A stretch of DNA of 16,236 bases from Fimbriiglobus sp. (lineage in GTDB: Bacteria > Planctomycetota > Planctomycetia > Gemmatales > Gemmataceae), in assembly GCA_025352585.1 (NCBI GenBank), contig JANXTD010000137.1:1-16236 (forward strand), written 5' to 3'. A program made the position numbers and the translations under genes. Below the pieces are notes generated by a model. It ran no database searches, was not told the DNA's origin, and worked only from the letters and a program-made list of their open reading frames with translations. This document shows positions 1 to 8,109 of the stretch, piece after piece (position 1 is the stretch's first letter; every line of letters starts with the position of its first letter).

Positions 1-1
1 C

Positions 2-1111
2 GCCGGGAACGTGATGAGCGGCGGCGGGGCCGGGGGCGACGGGATCAGTTCCGACGGCATGCTGGGCCGCGGGCAGGCGACGCGTAGCAAGTTGCTGGCC
101 TCGGGCGGCGGCAACTCATTGTCCGAGGCGGCCGTCGCCCGCGGCCTGATCTGGCTTATCAAGCAGCAGAAGCCGAACGGCTCGTGGGTCTTCGACGGCT
201 CCAGCAAGGACACGATCGCCGCCACCGGCATGGGGCTGCTGCCGCTGCTCGCCGCCGGGCAGACGCACAAGTCCACCGCCAAGGACAACAAGTACAAGGC
301 CAACGTCGACGCCGGCATCAAGTACCTGCTCGCCAACCAGCAGGCCAACGGCAGCTTCAAAGGCGCGTCGGGCATGTACGCCCACGGCATCGCCACCGTC
401 GCGGTGTGCGAACTGCTCGGCATGTCGCAGGACAAGGCGCTGGTGCCCTACGCCCAGAAGGCCGTCAACTACATCGTCACCGGCCAGACGACCACCGGCG
501 CGTGGAACTACCAGGCGGGCGGCACCGGCGGCGACACGTCGATCGTCGGCTGGCAGATCCAGGCCTTGCAGTCGGCCAAGCTCTGCAAGGACCTCGTCGT
601 CGACAAGAAGTCGTTCGAGCGCTGCCGCAAGTTCCTCGACTCGGTGGCGACCGGCTCGAACAAGGGCGAGTACGGCTACTCGTCGCCGGCCGCGACCAAG
701 ACGATGACGCCGGTCGGCCTGCTGTGCCGCTACTACGTCGACGGCTGGGGGCCGAACAACCCCGGCATGGCCGCGGGCGTCGGCGCGATCCTCAAGAGCC
801 AACTGCCGACCAAGGCGTACACCAACATCTACTACTACTACTACGCCACGCAGGTCATGCACTTCTTCGAGGGCAAGGAGTGGTACGAGACCTGGAACCC
901 GGCGATGCGGGACATGCTCATCTCGACGCAGACCGCCCAGGGCAAGAAGGAGGCCGGCAGTTGGGAGGCCGACAACGAGTTCATCGGCAACAACTGCGGC
1001 CGGCTCGGCACGACCTGCCTGACACTGATGACGCTCGAAGTCTACTACCGCCACCTGCCGCTGTACAAGCGCGACACCGGCGGCCTGAAGGAACTCGAAC
1101 GCATCAAGTAA
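2..1111 (+). CDS. Prenyltransferase/squalene-oxidase-repeat protein, 5' partial
   Basis: The frame is open to the left edge, so the true start lies outside; the GTG/ATG pair at 11-16 is only the first internal start. The visible 370 codons contain repeated QW-type motifs: QQKPNGSW near 165-188, NQQANGSF near 340-357, GQTTTGAW near 484-507, and a looser copy ending GSW near 955-966. Such repeats build the alpha/alpha toroid of squalene-hopene cyclases and protein prenyltransferases. Planctomycetes carry many single-barrel proteins of this type that are not proven cyclases. I see no DXDD-type cyclase acid motif in the visible part, so the enzyme role is open; a structural or surface role is equally possible. 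It ends in TAA and is followed by 187 bp before the next gene. I am confident of the fold family and not of the function. Confidence 0.85.
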   Translation, partial: AGNVMSGGGAGGDGISSDGMLGRGQATRSKLLASGGGNSLSEAAVARGLIWLIKQQKPNGSWVFDGSSKDTIAATGMGLLPLLAAGQTHKSTAKDNKYKANVDAGIKYLLANQQANGSFKGASGMYAHGIATVAVCELLGMSQDKALVPYAQKAVNYIVTGQTTTGAWNYQAGGTGGDTSIVGWQIQALQSAKLCKDLVVDKKSFERCRKFLDSVATGSNKGEYGYSSPAATKTMTPVGLLCRYYVDGWGPNNPGMAAGVGAILKSQLPTKAYTNIYYYYYATQVMHFFEGKEWYETWNPAMRDMLISTQTAQGKKEAGSWEADNEFIGNNCGRLGTTCLTLMTLEVYYRHLPLYKRDTGGLKELERIK

Positions 1112-1285
1112 CGCCCACCCCGGCGGGCCGGGGCCGGCAGCGGCCGGAGTCGCGAGGGCGACGACGGCCGCTTCTCCGTTGGGTGCGGCGAGCGAAACGT
1201 CACGCGGCGGGCTTTAGGCCGGGTCCGGCGACTAGGAATGGCTCACGGCACAGGATCTGTCTTCCTGTCCGACTCCACGCCTCAC

Positions 1286-1293
1286 AAGGGGGA
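1286..1293 (+). promoter_or_regulatory. Ribosome binding site for the 77-residue membrane protein
   Basis: AAGGGGGA lies 5 bases before the ATG at 1299. It is a clear Shine-Dalgarno-like match and supports that start over the internal ATG at 1311. Confidence 0.55.
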
Positions 1294-1298
1294 ACGCC

Positions 1299-1532
1299 AT
1301 GTCCACCGGTATGCTTCGACTCCTCAGTAACGTCTGCTTCGTCATGGGCTTCGCGTCGATCGGCGTGTCGATCGCCATCTGGGCCATCATGCGCGACCCG
1401 GACGTCCTGACCACCGCGCACGGCGAGCGCACGGCGATCTTCGTCGGCCTGTGGGCCCCGACCTTCTTCGCGCTCTCGGACCGCTTCGACCGCTACGCCA
1501 CCCAGAAGCCGGTCGCCTCGCTGCGGGCGTAA
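1299..1532 (+). CDS. Small two-helix membrane protein, unknown function
   Basis: This encodes 77 residues. Two hydrophobic segments are visible, roughly residues 8-31 (LLSNVCFVMG to IWAIM) and residues 44-58 (AIFVGLWAPTFFAL). They are separated by a short polar loop with RDPD and HGER and followed by a basic tail. Strong GC third-position preference and a good ribosome binding site support it as real. I do not recognise the family. It begins a short plus-strand group that continues with a tiny hydrophobic peptide and a His-rich protein, which may be co-transcribed (58 bp to the next ATG). A link to the neighbouring metal genes is positional only. Confidence 0.7.
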   Translation: MSTGMLRLLSNVCFVMGFASIGVSIAIWAIMRDPDVLTTAHGERTAIFVGLWAPTFFALSDRFDRYATQKPVASLRA

Positions 1533-1599
1533 GCCGGCGGCGCGTCCGAGCGGTTCGGGTTTGCCCGACCCTCCGCTCCGACCGCTGAGGATGGACGCC

Positions 1600-1719
1600 A
1601 TGCTCCTGCTCGCGCTGTTCGCGGCCGAGTTCGCCGCCGACCTGACCCTGACCGCGCTGGGGCACGCCCGCGAACTGGACGCGGCCCCGGCGTCCCGACC
1701 CCCAGACGGAGACGACTGA
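1600..1719 (+). CDS. Tiny hydrophobic peptide, unknown
   Basis: This is a 39-residue reading frame. It has a hydrophobic start (MLLLALFAAEFAADL) and a polar acidic end (PPDGDD). GAGG at 1587-1590 is 9 bases before this ATG; an in-frame ATG at 1591 would give 42 residues but sits directly against the GAGG. The stop at 1717-1719 is one base before the ATG of the His-rich gene, the spacing expected of translationally coupled genes. It could be a short leader or membrane peptide, or simply a coupling leader ORF. Short length keeps confidence modest. Confidence 0.45.
   Translation: MLLLALFAAEFAADLTLTALGHARELDAAPASRPPDGDD
1708..1712 (+). promoter_or_regulatory. Ribosome binding site for the His-rich protein
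   Basis: GGAGA lies 8 bases before the ATG at 1721, inside the end of the preceding tiny frame. This is consistent with coupled translation of the two. Confidence 0.45.
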
Positions 1720-1720
1720 C

Positions 1721-2074
1721 ATGGCGAACCACTCCCACCCCGAGCCGCACGACCACGACCACGGCCCCGCCTGCGGGCACACCGCCGTGACGCACGACGG
1801 CCACACCGACTACCTGCACGACGGCCACCTGCACCACGTCACCGCGGCCGGCGTCGAAGAGCACACCCTGCCGGTGGACGGGACCAACCCGGACGCCTGC
1901 ACGCCGACGCACGACTGCGGCGGGCACGAGAAGGGCCACGTCCACGGCGAGGGCTGCGGGCACGAGGCCGTCCCGCACGGCGACCACACCGACTACCTCG
2001 TGGGCGGCCACCTGCACCACCCGCACGGCGACCACTGCGACGACCACGGGCCGGTGGAAGTCCGGCCGGCCTGA
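1721..2074 (+). CDS. His-rich metal-binding protein with duplicated module
   Basis: The protein has 117 residues, 26 of them His (about 22%) and 5 Cys, which points to binding of zinc, nickel or similar ions. A 22-residue module occurs twice, at residues 18-39 and 79-100, with 16 of 22 positions identical. Each copy starts with CGH and ends with HTDYLxxGHLHH, so the gene arose by internal duplication rather than being a random His tail. There is no signal peptide or membrane segment, so a cytosolic role is expected. It converges on the COG0523 GTPase gene with 7 bp between stops and lies beside metal-transport genes. A metal reservoir, or a donor/acceptor for the chaperone, is the natural inference. 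No enzyme motif is visible. Confidence 0.8.
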   Translation: MANHSHPEPHDHDHGPACGHTAVTHDGHTDYLHDGHLHHVTAAGVEEHTLPVDGTNPDACTPTHDCGGHEKGHVHGEGCGHEAVPHGDHTDYLVGGHLHHPHGDHCDDHGPVEVRPA

Positions 2075-2102
2075 CGCGGAGTCAGCCGCGGGCCGACTCG
2101 CG
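2075..2102. terminator. Possible bidirectional hairpin between convergent genes
   Basis: CGCGGAGTC (2075-2083) and GACTCGCG (2095-2102) can pair as 8 base pairs with one bulged G around an 11-base loop. It sits exactly where the His-rich gene and the COG0523 gene meet. No T-tract follows on either strand, so termination is unproven. Confidence 0.3.
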
Positions 2103-3311
2103 TTCGGTACTCGGCCACTCGGGCAGGGTGTCGCGGAGGTGCGACCACGCCTCCGGGCCGCCGGCGAACTCGGCGTCGGTCACTAGGCAGGCGTCCAGAG
2201 CGGCCCGCACCGCCGCCTCGTCGAGCCTCCGGCCGATGAAGACCAGTTCCTGCCGGCAGTCGCCGAACTCCCCCTCGAAGTCGGCGAGGATGTCGGCCCG
2301 CTCGGCGGCGTCGGCCGGCCAGCGGTCGCGGGGCAGATCGACCCACCAGCCGCCGCGCGGCGAGAGTTCCGTCACGCGGCCGGCCTGGGACCAGTACGCC
2401 ACCCACTTCGGCCGGGTGGCCAGCCAGCAGAAGCCCTTCGACCTCAGCAGTCCGGCGAGCAGCGGCTTGTCGAACATGAACCGGTGCAGCCGCGCGGGGT
2501 GGAACGGGCGGCGGGACCGGTAGACGAAGCTCGTGATGCCGTACTCGTCCGCCTCGGAGTGCGTCTCCCCGCGCAGCGTCGCCATCCAGCCGGGGGCGGC
2601 GGACGCCCGGTCGAAGTCGAAGCGGCCGGTCGAGAGCACGTCGCGCAGGTCCACGTTGCCGCGGGTCGCGGGGACGATCTTGGCCGCCGCGTTCAGCCCC
2701 CGCAGCACCGCGCACAACTCGACCAGGCGCGCGGGAGTCACCGCGTCGGCCTTGTTGACGACGATCACGTCGGCGAACTCGACCTGATCGACGAGCAGGT
2801 TGACGACCTCCCGCCCGTCCCCGTCGCCCAGCCCGATCTTCCGCTCGGCGAGGGACTCCGTGGACTGGTAGTCCTCCAGGAAGTTGGCCGCGTCCACGAC
2901 GGTGACCATCGTGTCGAGCCGGGCGACCTTCGCGAGCGACTGGCCGGCCTCGTCCTCGAAGGTGAACGTCTCGGCGACCGGCAGCGGCTCCGAGATCCCG
3001 GTCGATTCGATGAGCAAGTAGTCGAAGCGCCCCTCGGCGGCCAGCGCGGCGACCTCGTTGAGCAAGTCCTCGCGGAGCGTGCAGCAGATGCAGCCGTTCT
3101 GCATCTCGACGAGCTTCTCGTCGGTGCGGGACAGCGTGGCGTCGCCGGTCTTCACCAGCGCGCCGTCAATGTTGACCTCGGACATGTCGTTGACGATCAC
3201 CGCGACCCGCATCCCCTGCCGGTTGGCGAGGACGTGGTTGAGCAGCGTCGTCTTGCCGGCCCCCAGGAAGCCGGACAGGACGGTGACGGGGAGCCTCTTC
3301 GTAGTCGTCAT
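2082..3311 (-). CDS. COG0523 (CobW/ZigA/YciC-like) metallochaperone GTPase
   Basis: This is a 409-residue P-loop GTPase of the G3E family. Visible motifs are Walker [10 protein letters not shown] at residues 14-22, the metal-binding CICC (Cys74, Cys76, Cys77), the switch/Walker B region ending IESTGISEP near 101-109, and the guanine-specificity motif NKAD at 186-189. A CobW C-terminal domain follows ([19 protein letters not shown] onwards). Family members deliver or insert metal into client proteins and are often zinc-starvation genes. The ATG at 3311 places the P-loop at the usual distance from the N terminus. The frame stays open upstream to a TTG at 3608, but that stretch is low-complexity and reads as another gene in a different frame. 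It lies downstream of an A-I-type metal ABC transporter on the same strand and faces a His-rich protein. Zinc is the favoured metal, by context. Confidence 0.93.
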   Translation of the reverse strand: MTTTKRLPVTVLSGFLGAGKTTLLNHVLANRQGMRVAVIVNDMSEVNIDGALVKTGDATLSRTDEKLVEMQNGCICCTLREDLLNEVAALAAEGRFDYLLIESTGISEPLPVAETFTFEDEAGQSLAKVARLDTMVTVVDAANFLEDYQSTESLAERKIGLGDGDGREVVNLLVDQVEFADVIVVNKADAVTPARLVELCAVLRGLNAAAKIVPATRGNVDLRDVLSTGRFDFDRASAAPGWMATLRGETHSEADEYGITSFVYRSRRPFHPARLHRFMFDKPLLAGLLRSKGFCWLATRPKWVAYWSQAGRVTELSPRGGWWVDLPRDRWPADAAERADILADFEGEFGDCRQELVFIGRRLDEAAVRAALDACLVTDAEFAGGPEAWSHLRDTLPEWPSTERESARG

Positions 3312-3608
3312 GATTGCACTCGGGTGGAGGGGCGAGAAATCGGGGCGCAGGGCGCGGGGCGCGGGGCGCGGGGCCGGTCGGCCGGTGGGCGTGTAGGAAG
3401 CGCCGCCACGGGTCGAGGGCCAACCCGTCCGACCCGCGGAAGCGTTTGCACGTCTTGGCGACCCGGTCCCAGTCGCGGGCCATGTCCCCGGCCGGGGCGG
3501 CGTTCGCCTGGTTCCGCGCCGCCAGACACTGCTCGCGGTAGGCCGTGCCGAAGCGCTCCGCGACCCAGTCCGCCGGCGGAAGTCGGCCGCGGGTCGCGTC
3601 GGGTTCAA
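3310..3608 (-). pseudogene. Small hypothetical gene, apparently frameshifted
   Basis: AAGGAGG followed 7 bases later by TTG (3608) makes a good start, giving MNPTRPAAD. After about 10 codons the protein-like sequence continues only in a different frame: [10 protein letters not shown] from about 3579, then an [17 protein letters not shown] stretch from 3483 and [12 protein letters not shown] to about 3385. Joining the two needs one base re-read (one missing or two extra) near 3580-3590. The downstream frame has no start before the ATG at 3483. Its natural stop is also missing: it runs through a 7-bp tandem repeat and into the COG0523 gene as far as 3166. The third frame would stop at TGA overlapping the COG0523 ATG. 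I do not recognise the family. It could be a decayed gene, a sequencing indel, or a shorter gene starting at 3483. Confidence 0.45.
3342..3373. repeat. 7-bp tandem repeat, four copies
   Basis: Four successive units of (G/A)GGGCGC occupy 3342-3369, followed by GGGG. One unit has A in the first position; the others are identical. The unit length is not a multiple of three, so a copy-number change would alter the frame of anything translated through it. It lies 31-62 bp upstream of the COG0523 start codon. Confidence 0.8.
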
Positions 3609-3672
3609 GGCTGGCCCTCCTTGTGGGTGCGGATCGAAGCGGTACGGTTTCAGGATTGCGTGGCCAAGAAGT

Positions 3673-4506
3673 TCAGTCGCCCCGAGCCGGGCGGAACTGT
3701 CGGCGGGCGGTGGCGAAGGCGGCGGCCGCGGCGAACGACGCCGTGCAGGCCAGCACGATCGACGCGCCGGACGACGCCTCCAGCGCGTAGGACGCGACCA
3801 GCCCGCCGGCGGCGCAGCCGGTCGAGATCAGGGCTGCCAACGCCATCCGCACCGGGAGCCGGTCCGTCAGCAGCGCCGCGGCGGCCGCCGGCGTCACGAG
3901 CAGCGCGTTCGTCAGGATCACGCCGACGGCCTGGATGCCGGTCACCACCGCCAGCGCGAGCAGCCCCAAGAGCAGCAGCCGCGTCAGCCCCGGCCGCAGG
4001 CCCAGAACCTCGGCGTGCGTCGGGTCGTAGGAGGTCAGTTCGAGTTCCTTGTGGAAGAGCGCCAGCGCGGCCAGAACCAGCGCGGCCACCCCGGCGATCA
4101 GCCAGAGGTCGGCGGCCGTCACCCCGAGGACGTTGCCGAAGAGCATGTGCGACAGGTCGCGGAACGACCGGGTGCGGCTCATCAGCAGCACGCCGACGGC
4201 GAACATGCCGGTCAAGACGACGCCGATGGCAGTGTCCTCCTTGACGCGGCCGCGGCGCGACACCCAGGCGATGGCGACGGCCGTGACCCCGGCCGCGGCC
4301 AGCCCGCCGACGGACAGGCTCCAGCCGCCGAGGTGGGCGATGACCAGGCCAGGTAGCGTCGTGTGGGCCATCGCGTCGCCGACGAAGGCCATCCGCCGCT
4401 GCACGACGTAGACGCCCAGCACGGCGCAGGTCACCCCGATGAGCACGGCCGCGAGCAGCGCGTTCTGCATGAAGGCGTAGCGGAACGGGTCGGTCAGCCA
4501 GCCCAC
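3673..4506 (-). CDS. Metal ABC transporter permease (ZnuB/MntB-like)
   Basis: This is a 277-residue polytopic membrane protein of the ABC-3 family, which pairs with TroA-type binding proteins to import Zn or Mn. Visible features are an N-terminal [21 protein letters not shown] helix, the conserved [12 protein letters not shown] coupling-helix region (residues about 42-53), and repeated long hydrophobic segments. The GTG at 4506 is preferred: GAGGGG lies 6 bases upstream, and it overlaps the end of the ATPase gene (stop at 4494) by 13 bp. The next internal ATG (at MQN) would remove conserved residues. It is the third gene of a binding protein-ATPase-permease set. Zn versus Mn cannot be settled from the permease alone. 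Confidence 0.92.
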   Translation of the reverse strand: MGWLTDPFRYAFMQNALLAAVLIGVTCAVLGVYVVQRRMAFVGDAMAHTTLPGLVIAHLGGWSLSVGGLAAAGVTAVAIAWVSRRGRVKEDTAIGVVLTGMFAVGVLLMSRTRSFRDLSHMLFGNVLGVTAADLWLIAGVAALVLAALALFHKELELTSYDPTHAEVLGLRPGLTRLLLLGLLALAVVTGIQAVGVILTNALLVTPAAAAALLTDRLPVRMALAALISTGCAAGGLVASYALEASSGASIVLACTASFAAAAAFATARRQFRPARGD

Positions 4507-5276
4507 GCCGGACCCCTCTCCGCCGGGGCGCAGCACGGCGCGCCGCAGAACGCCCCGGCCGGCGGGGGGACCACCGCGCCGGCTTCGAGGTAGACGGCGG
4601 AGTCGAAGGAGTTGGCGAGCCGGCCGAGGTCGTGCGTGGCGACCAGCATCGACTTGCCCTCGTCGCGCAGGTCCGCCGTGACGGCGTCGATGGCGTCGCG
4701 GGTGGCGGCGTCCACGGCGTTGAGCGGCTCGTCGAGCAGGAGCAGGTCGGCCCCCTGGGCGAGGGCGCGGGCCAGGATCGCCCGCTGCTGCTGCCCGCCG
4801 GAGAGCCGGCCGATCTGCCGGCCGGCCAAGTCGGCGAGGCCGAGGCGCTCCAACACCGTAGTGACGGCGTCGCGGTCGCGCCGGCCGGGGCGGCGCAGCC
4901 AGCCCAGGTGGACGTAGCGGCCGGCCAGCACGAAGCGGGCGACCGAAACGGGGAAGGTCCAGTCGATGTCGCCGCGCTGCGGCAGGTAGGCGACGCGGTG
5001 GTGGCACGCGCCGACGGGGTTGCCGTAGACCTTCACGCCGCCCGAGGCCACCGGCAGCAGCCCGGCGACCGCCTTGAGCAGGGTGCTCTTGCCCGCGCCG
5101 TTCGGCCCCACGAGGGCGACCCGCGCGCCCCGCGCCACCCGCAGCGACACGGCGCGCAGCGCGACGCGGTCGCCGCCGGAGTAGCAGACCGTCAGCCGGT
5201 CGGTGGACAGCGCCGGGGCGTCCGGGTCGGGGTCGGCGTGCCGGCCGCGCGAGTACGGGAGCAGCGGGTCACTCAT
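4494..5276 (-). CDS. Metal ABC transporter ATP-binding protein (ZnuC/MntA-like)
   Basis: The 260-residue ABC ATPase has Walker A GPNGAGKST at residues 57-65, Q-loop Gln100 in the LPQRGDIDW segment typical of the Mn/Zn subfamily, signature LSGGQQQR at 159-166, Walker B LLLLDEP at 178-184 and the switch His215. Its ATG overlaps the stop of the binding-protein gene as ATGA, indicating coupled translation. A frame open on the same strand up to 6233 would fuse this protein to the front of the binding protein, but that is an artefact of the upstream frameshift. The C-terminal tail has an odd GAFCGAPCCAP stretch with three Cys that could bind metal; this is an observation only. Confidence 0.93.
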   Translation of the reverse strand: MSDPLLPYSRGRHADPDPDAPALSTDRLTVCYSGGDRVALRAVSLRVARGARVALVGPNGAGKSTLLKAVAGLLPVASGGVKVYGNPVGACHHRVAYLPQRGDIDWTFPVSVARFVLAGRYVHLGWLRRPGRRDRDAVTTVLERLGLADLAGRQIGRLSGGQQQRAILARALAQGADLLLLDEPLNAVDAATRDAIDAVTADLRDEGKSMLVATHDLGRLANSFDSAVYLEAGAVVPPPAGAFCGAPCCAPAERGPAWAG

Positions 5277-6227
5277 GGCTTGAGGGCCGCCACGATCGTG
5301 GTGACGTTGTGGCGCGTCATCGCCTCGTAGGTGTCCCCGCCGCTCCCCGGCTTGCCGAGCGCGTCGGTGAACAGCGGCGGGGCGAGCTTCACCCCGGCCT
5401 CGGCGGCGAGGCGCTGCATGAGCTTGGGGTTCTGGACGTTCTCCGCGAAGATCGCCGGCACCTTCGCCGCCTGGACCGACTCGACGAGCCGGGCGAACGC
5501 GGCGGCCGACGGGTCGCTGGCCTCCGTCGAGAAGGACGCCAGCGCGGTCCCGGCGACCGTGAAGCCGTAGCGGTCGGCGAAGTACCCGAAGGTGTCGTGG
5601 CTGGTGACGAGGACGCGACGGGCCGGCGGCAGCGTGGCGACCTCCCGCCCCACCCAGGCGTGCAGCGCGTCGAGCTTCGCGAGGTAGGCCGCGGCGTTCG
5701 CCCGGTACTTGTCGGCGTGGCCGGGGTCGATTTCGCACAGCCGGTCGCGGATCACGCCGACCATGTGGGCGGCGTTCTTCGCGTCGTGCCAGGCGTGCGG
5801 GTCGTCCTCGTGCTCGTGCGGCTTGCCCTTGTCCTCGGGCTTGTGGTGGCACTCCCCCCTCGCGCAATTCGAGCCCCTTCGTCACGGCGACGCGGGCCGC
5901 CTTCGACCCGGACGACGCGAACAGGCCGTCGAGCCACGACTCGAACCCCGCCCCGTTCTCGAAGAGGATCGCGCAGTCGGCGACGGCCATGCCGTCCTGC
6001 GGCGACGGGTCGAAGGTGTGGGCGTCCGGGCCGACGAGGGTGACGACCTCGGCCGCGTCCCCGGCGACGTTCTTGACGAGGTCGCCCAGCACGCTGAACG
6101 TCGCCACCACGCGGAGCTTCCCGGAGTCGCTGAAGCGTCCGCCGTCTTTCGCCTTGCCGCCGCAGCCGATCGCGGCCGCGAGGGCCATCAGGGCCAGGGT
6201 CACCGCGCTTCGTCGGGTCACTGTCAT
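5273..6227 (-). pseudogene. Metal-binding lipoprotein (ZnuA/TroA-like), frameshifted at a G6 run
   Basis: The N-terminal part (6227 to about 5860) encodes a lipoprotein signal with lipobox AIGC (Cys22), then LRVVATFSVLGDLVKNVAGD and the metal ligand His in PDAHTFDPSPQD. After KGLELREG the family sequence continues one frame over: a His-rich loop (ECHHK, then HEHEDDPHAWHD), then VTSHDTFGYFADRYG and FTDALG, ending ALKP and TGA. Ligands expected for cluster A-I proteins (three His and a C-terminal Asp) are all present across the two frames. Removing one G from the run of six (5854-5859, C on the plus strand) restores 317 residues, the normal length. The ATG at 6227 is favoured over 6233 because GGAGA is well spaced from it. 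The gene may be broken, rescued by slippage, or carry a sequencing error. Confidence 0.88.
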
Positions 6228-6268
6228 GAGCATTCTCCGTCAGGGTATCGGGTCAGTCGTCGGGGGCG

Positions 6269-7129
6269 TTAGCGGCGCAAACGGGACAGCCGCCGCGGCA
6301 CCGCGCACGGCGGGCGCGTCGGGCGACTCGGCTCACAGTGCGGGGTCGCGGGGGCCGTCGCGGCGACGGTCGGCAGCGCAAGCCAGTCGCCCCACGGAAC
6401 CTGCGCCGTCGCCTTGCCGTCGCCGACGTAGGCTTGCCGCCAGGCCGCGTACGCCGCGAAGATCGGGGCCGTCGCCGCCTTCAACTGCCGGTCCTCGTCG
6501 CGCTCGGCGTGCCCCTTCGGCACGGCGTAGACGAAGCGGCCGCGGTCGGACGCGAAGGTGGGGAGGCTCAGGAAGTCGCGGGCGACGAACTGGCCCGTGG
6601 CGGCCTGCTCCTCACCGGCCGCGACGAAGAAATCGACGGCGTAGTCGGGGTAGCCGAAGGCCAGGCCGAACGCCCGCCACCGGGCCGCCGGCGGGGCGCG
6701 GTCGATCGCCTCCATCACCTGCTGCGGTCGGGTCGCCGGGGTGACGCCGAGCGGCCCGAAGGCGTCCCACCGCCGGGCGATCAGCGCGCTCAAACTCGGC
6801 TTGTGGGCGACGAACGCGGACGCCGTGCGCTGGCCGCCGAACGGCTTGGCGAAGACGTAGACCCCGGCGTCGAGGTCCGGGCCGAGCGGCAGGGCGGCGA
6901 GCGCCGCGCGGGCGGCGTCCACCTCCGGGCTGGTCACTTGGTCCGCCGGGAAGCGGGCTTGCCAGAAGCCGTCGCTCACCGGCTTCAGCCCGCCGGCCGC
7001 GGTGTACAGCGCCTCGCCGTCGAGCATCCGCAGAGCCATCGAGTTAACCGTCGGCATCTCCGCCGACGCGCCGGCAGGGGCGAGGAGTGCGGCCACGGCC
7101 AGGAGCAGCCAGCGGGCTGCGGCAGGCAT
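6269..7129 (-). CDS. Secreted protein of unknown function
   Basis: This encodes 286 residues. The N terminus is a classic Sec signal ([20 protein letters not shown], then ASA before EMPTV). The mature part is rich in Ala, Phe and Trp with no family I recognise. Recurrent patterns such as VYVFAKPFGG, FGLAFGYPDYAVDFF and FVARDFLSLPTF suggest a compact alpha/beta domain. The tail holds two Cys (PHCEPSRPTRPPC) and ends strongly basic. The ATG overlaps the stop of the DUF1559 gene as TAATG, so translation is probably coupled. It ends 41 bp before the metal-binding lipoprotein start. A role in the periplasm is implied by the signal; a metal link is only by position. Confidence 0.75.
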   Translation of the reverse strand: MPAAARWLLLAVAALLAPAGASAEMPTVNSMALRMLDGEALYTAAGGLKPVSDGFWQARFPADQVTSPEVDAARAALAALPLGPDLDAGVYVFAKPFGGQRTASAFVAHKPSLSALIARRWDAFGPLGVTPATRPQQVMEAIDRAPPAARWRAFGLAFGYPDYAVDFFVAAGEEQAATGQFVARDFLSLPTFASDRGRFVYAVPKGHAERDEDRQLKAATAPIFAAYAAWRQAYVGDGKATAQVPWGDWLALPTVAATAPATPHCEPSRPTRPPCAVPRRLSRLRR

Positions 7130-8082
7130 TAGTAGTCCCCCGCGACGACGATGCCGCTGCTCATGGTGCTGAGTTCGCGCAGCGTGATGAGGTTGGTCGA
7201 GGTCGCCAGGAACTTGACCGAGCCGTCGGCGAACGCGAGGCTCGCCCCGGCCGGACTGGAACTGCCGTAGGCGAACAGCCGGCGGTAGTAGAGGTCGAAG
7301 TAGGCCGCGCTCCCGGAGGCCGGGGGGGCCGTGGCGACCGACTCCGGCAGGCGGTAGTTGATCGGCGAGAGCGTCGAGCGGTACACGAAGAACACGCCGC
7401 CGGCCCACGCCGAGTAGCCCCGCAGGTCGTTCACGGCGGTGCGGGTCAGCGCCGCCCAGTTGGGGTCGAACCCGTAGCGCTCGCCGAGCAGGATCGTGTT
7501 GGTCGTGCCGTCGGTAATGTCGGTGAGCCGCGTCCGCGAGCTGGCGGAGAACGGCCCGTCCTTCAAGAGTGCGGCGGGGGCCGCCGTCCCGCCGTTGCAG
7601 CCGTAACTCGTCAGGCCGACGTACCGGCCGTTCGGGAACGTCGGGTTAACGCCGGGGGCCGCCTGCTCGAAGGGAGTGGTGCCGAGGGCGTCGGCCGGCG
7701 CGAGCAGCGTCTTGACCACCGTCGCAGCCGGGGCGGTCGGCCCGTCGTACCACGCGGTGAAGACCGGGTTCGCGTACCACTGCCGGAACAGGTTGTCCTG
7801 CTCGAAGTAAGGGAAGAGCGGGATCACCCAACTGGCGTAAGTCGCCGCCGGGTTGGGCGGGGTCGGGCTGAAGGTTGACGAGGGCATCCCTTGGTTCACG
7901 TCGTGGTAGCTATGGCAGGCGAGCGCGAGTTGCTTCAGATTGTTCTGGCTCTGGGCGCGGGCGGCGGCCTCGCGGACCTTTTGCACGGCCGGCAGCAGCA
8001 GCCCGATCAGGATGGCGATGATGGCCATCACCACGAGCAGTTCGATCAGCGTGAAGCCGGCGCGGCGGGGGTGGCGGGTCAT
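7129..8082 (-). CDS. DUF1559 type II/IV pseudopilin-like protein
   Basis: The 317-residue protein begins with a prepilin-type signal: RRAG followed by [18 protein letters not shown], then [33 protein letters not shown]. This is the hallmark of the DUF1559 family greatly expanded in Planctomycetes. The C-terminal [10 protein letters not shown] motif is also typical. The G-F bond would be cut by a prepilin peptidase and the helix would anchor the protein at the membrane. The function of the family is not established; it is assumed to build or use a pseudopilus-like or secretion apparatus. It follows the lipoprotein gene by 27 bp and overlaps the next gene by one base. Confidence 0.95.
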   Translation of the reverse strand: MTRHPRRAGFTLIELLVVMAIIAILIGLLLPAVQKVREAAARAQSQNNLKQLALACHSYHDVNQGMPSSTFSPTPPNPAATYASWVIPLFPYFEQDNLFRQWYANPVFTAWYDGPTAPAATVVKTLLAPADALGTTPFEQAAPGVNPTFPNGRYVGLTSYGCNGGTAAPAALLKDGPFSASSRTRLTDITDGTTNTILLGERYGFDPNWAALTRTAVNDLRGYSAWAGGVFFVYRSTLSPINYRLPESVATAPPASGSAAYFDLYYRRLFAYGSSSPAGASLAFADGSVKFLATSTNLITLRELSTMSSGIVVAGDY

Positions 8083-8109
8083 CGGTGCGGTTCTCGGTGG
8101 GGGTTGGGG

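Noticed and set aside
1116..1133. GC-rich hairpin after the squalene-cyclase-like gene as a terminator
   Set aside because: CCCCGGC and GCCGGGG leave only a two-base loop and there is no T-tract; such pairings are common in DNA of this composition.
2082..3608. A 508-residue version of the COG0523 GTPase starting at TTG 3608
   Set aside because: The P-loop lies at residue 14 when the ATG at 3311 is used, as usual for the family. The added N terminus is low-complexity and overlaps protein-like sequence in another frame.
2484..4244. Plus-strand open frame of 586 codons opposite the COG0523 and permease genes
   Set aside because: It is antisense to genes with clear motifs, is full of Arg/Gly/Ala/Pro runs, and follows from high GC at third positions. 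The same applies to the other long opposite-strand frames across the window.
4494..6233. A 579-residue binding protein-ATPase fusion
   Set aside because: The middle of that frame is Arg/Gly/Ala nonsense, while the real C-terminal half of the binding protein is in another frame. The apparent fusion comes from the one-base shift at 5854-5859.
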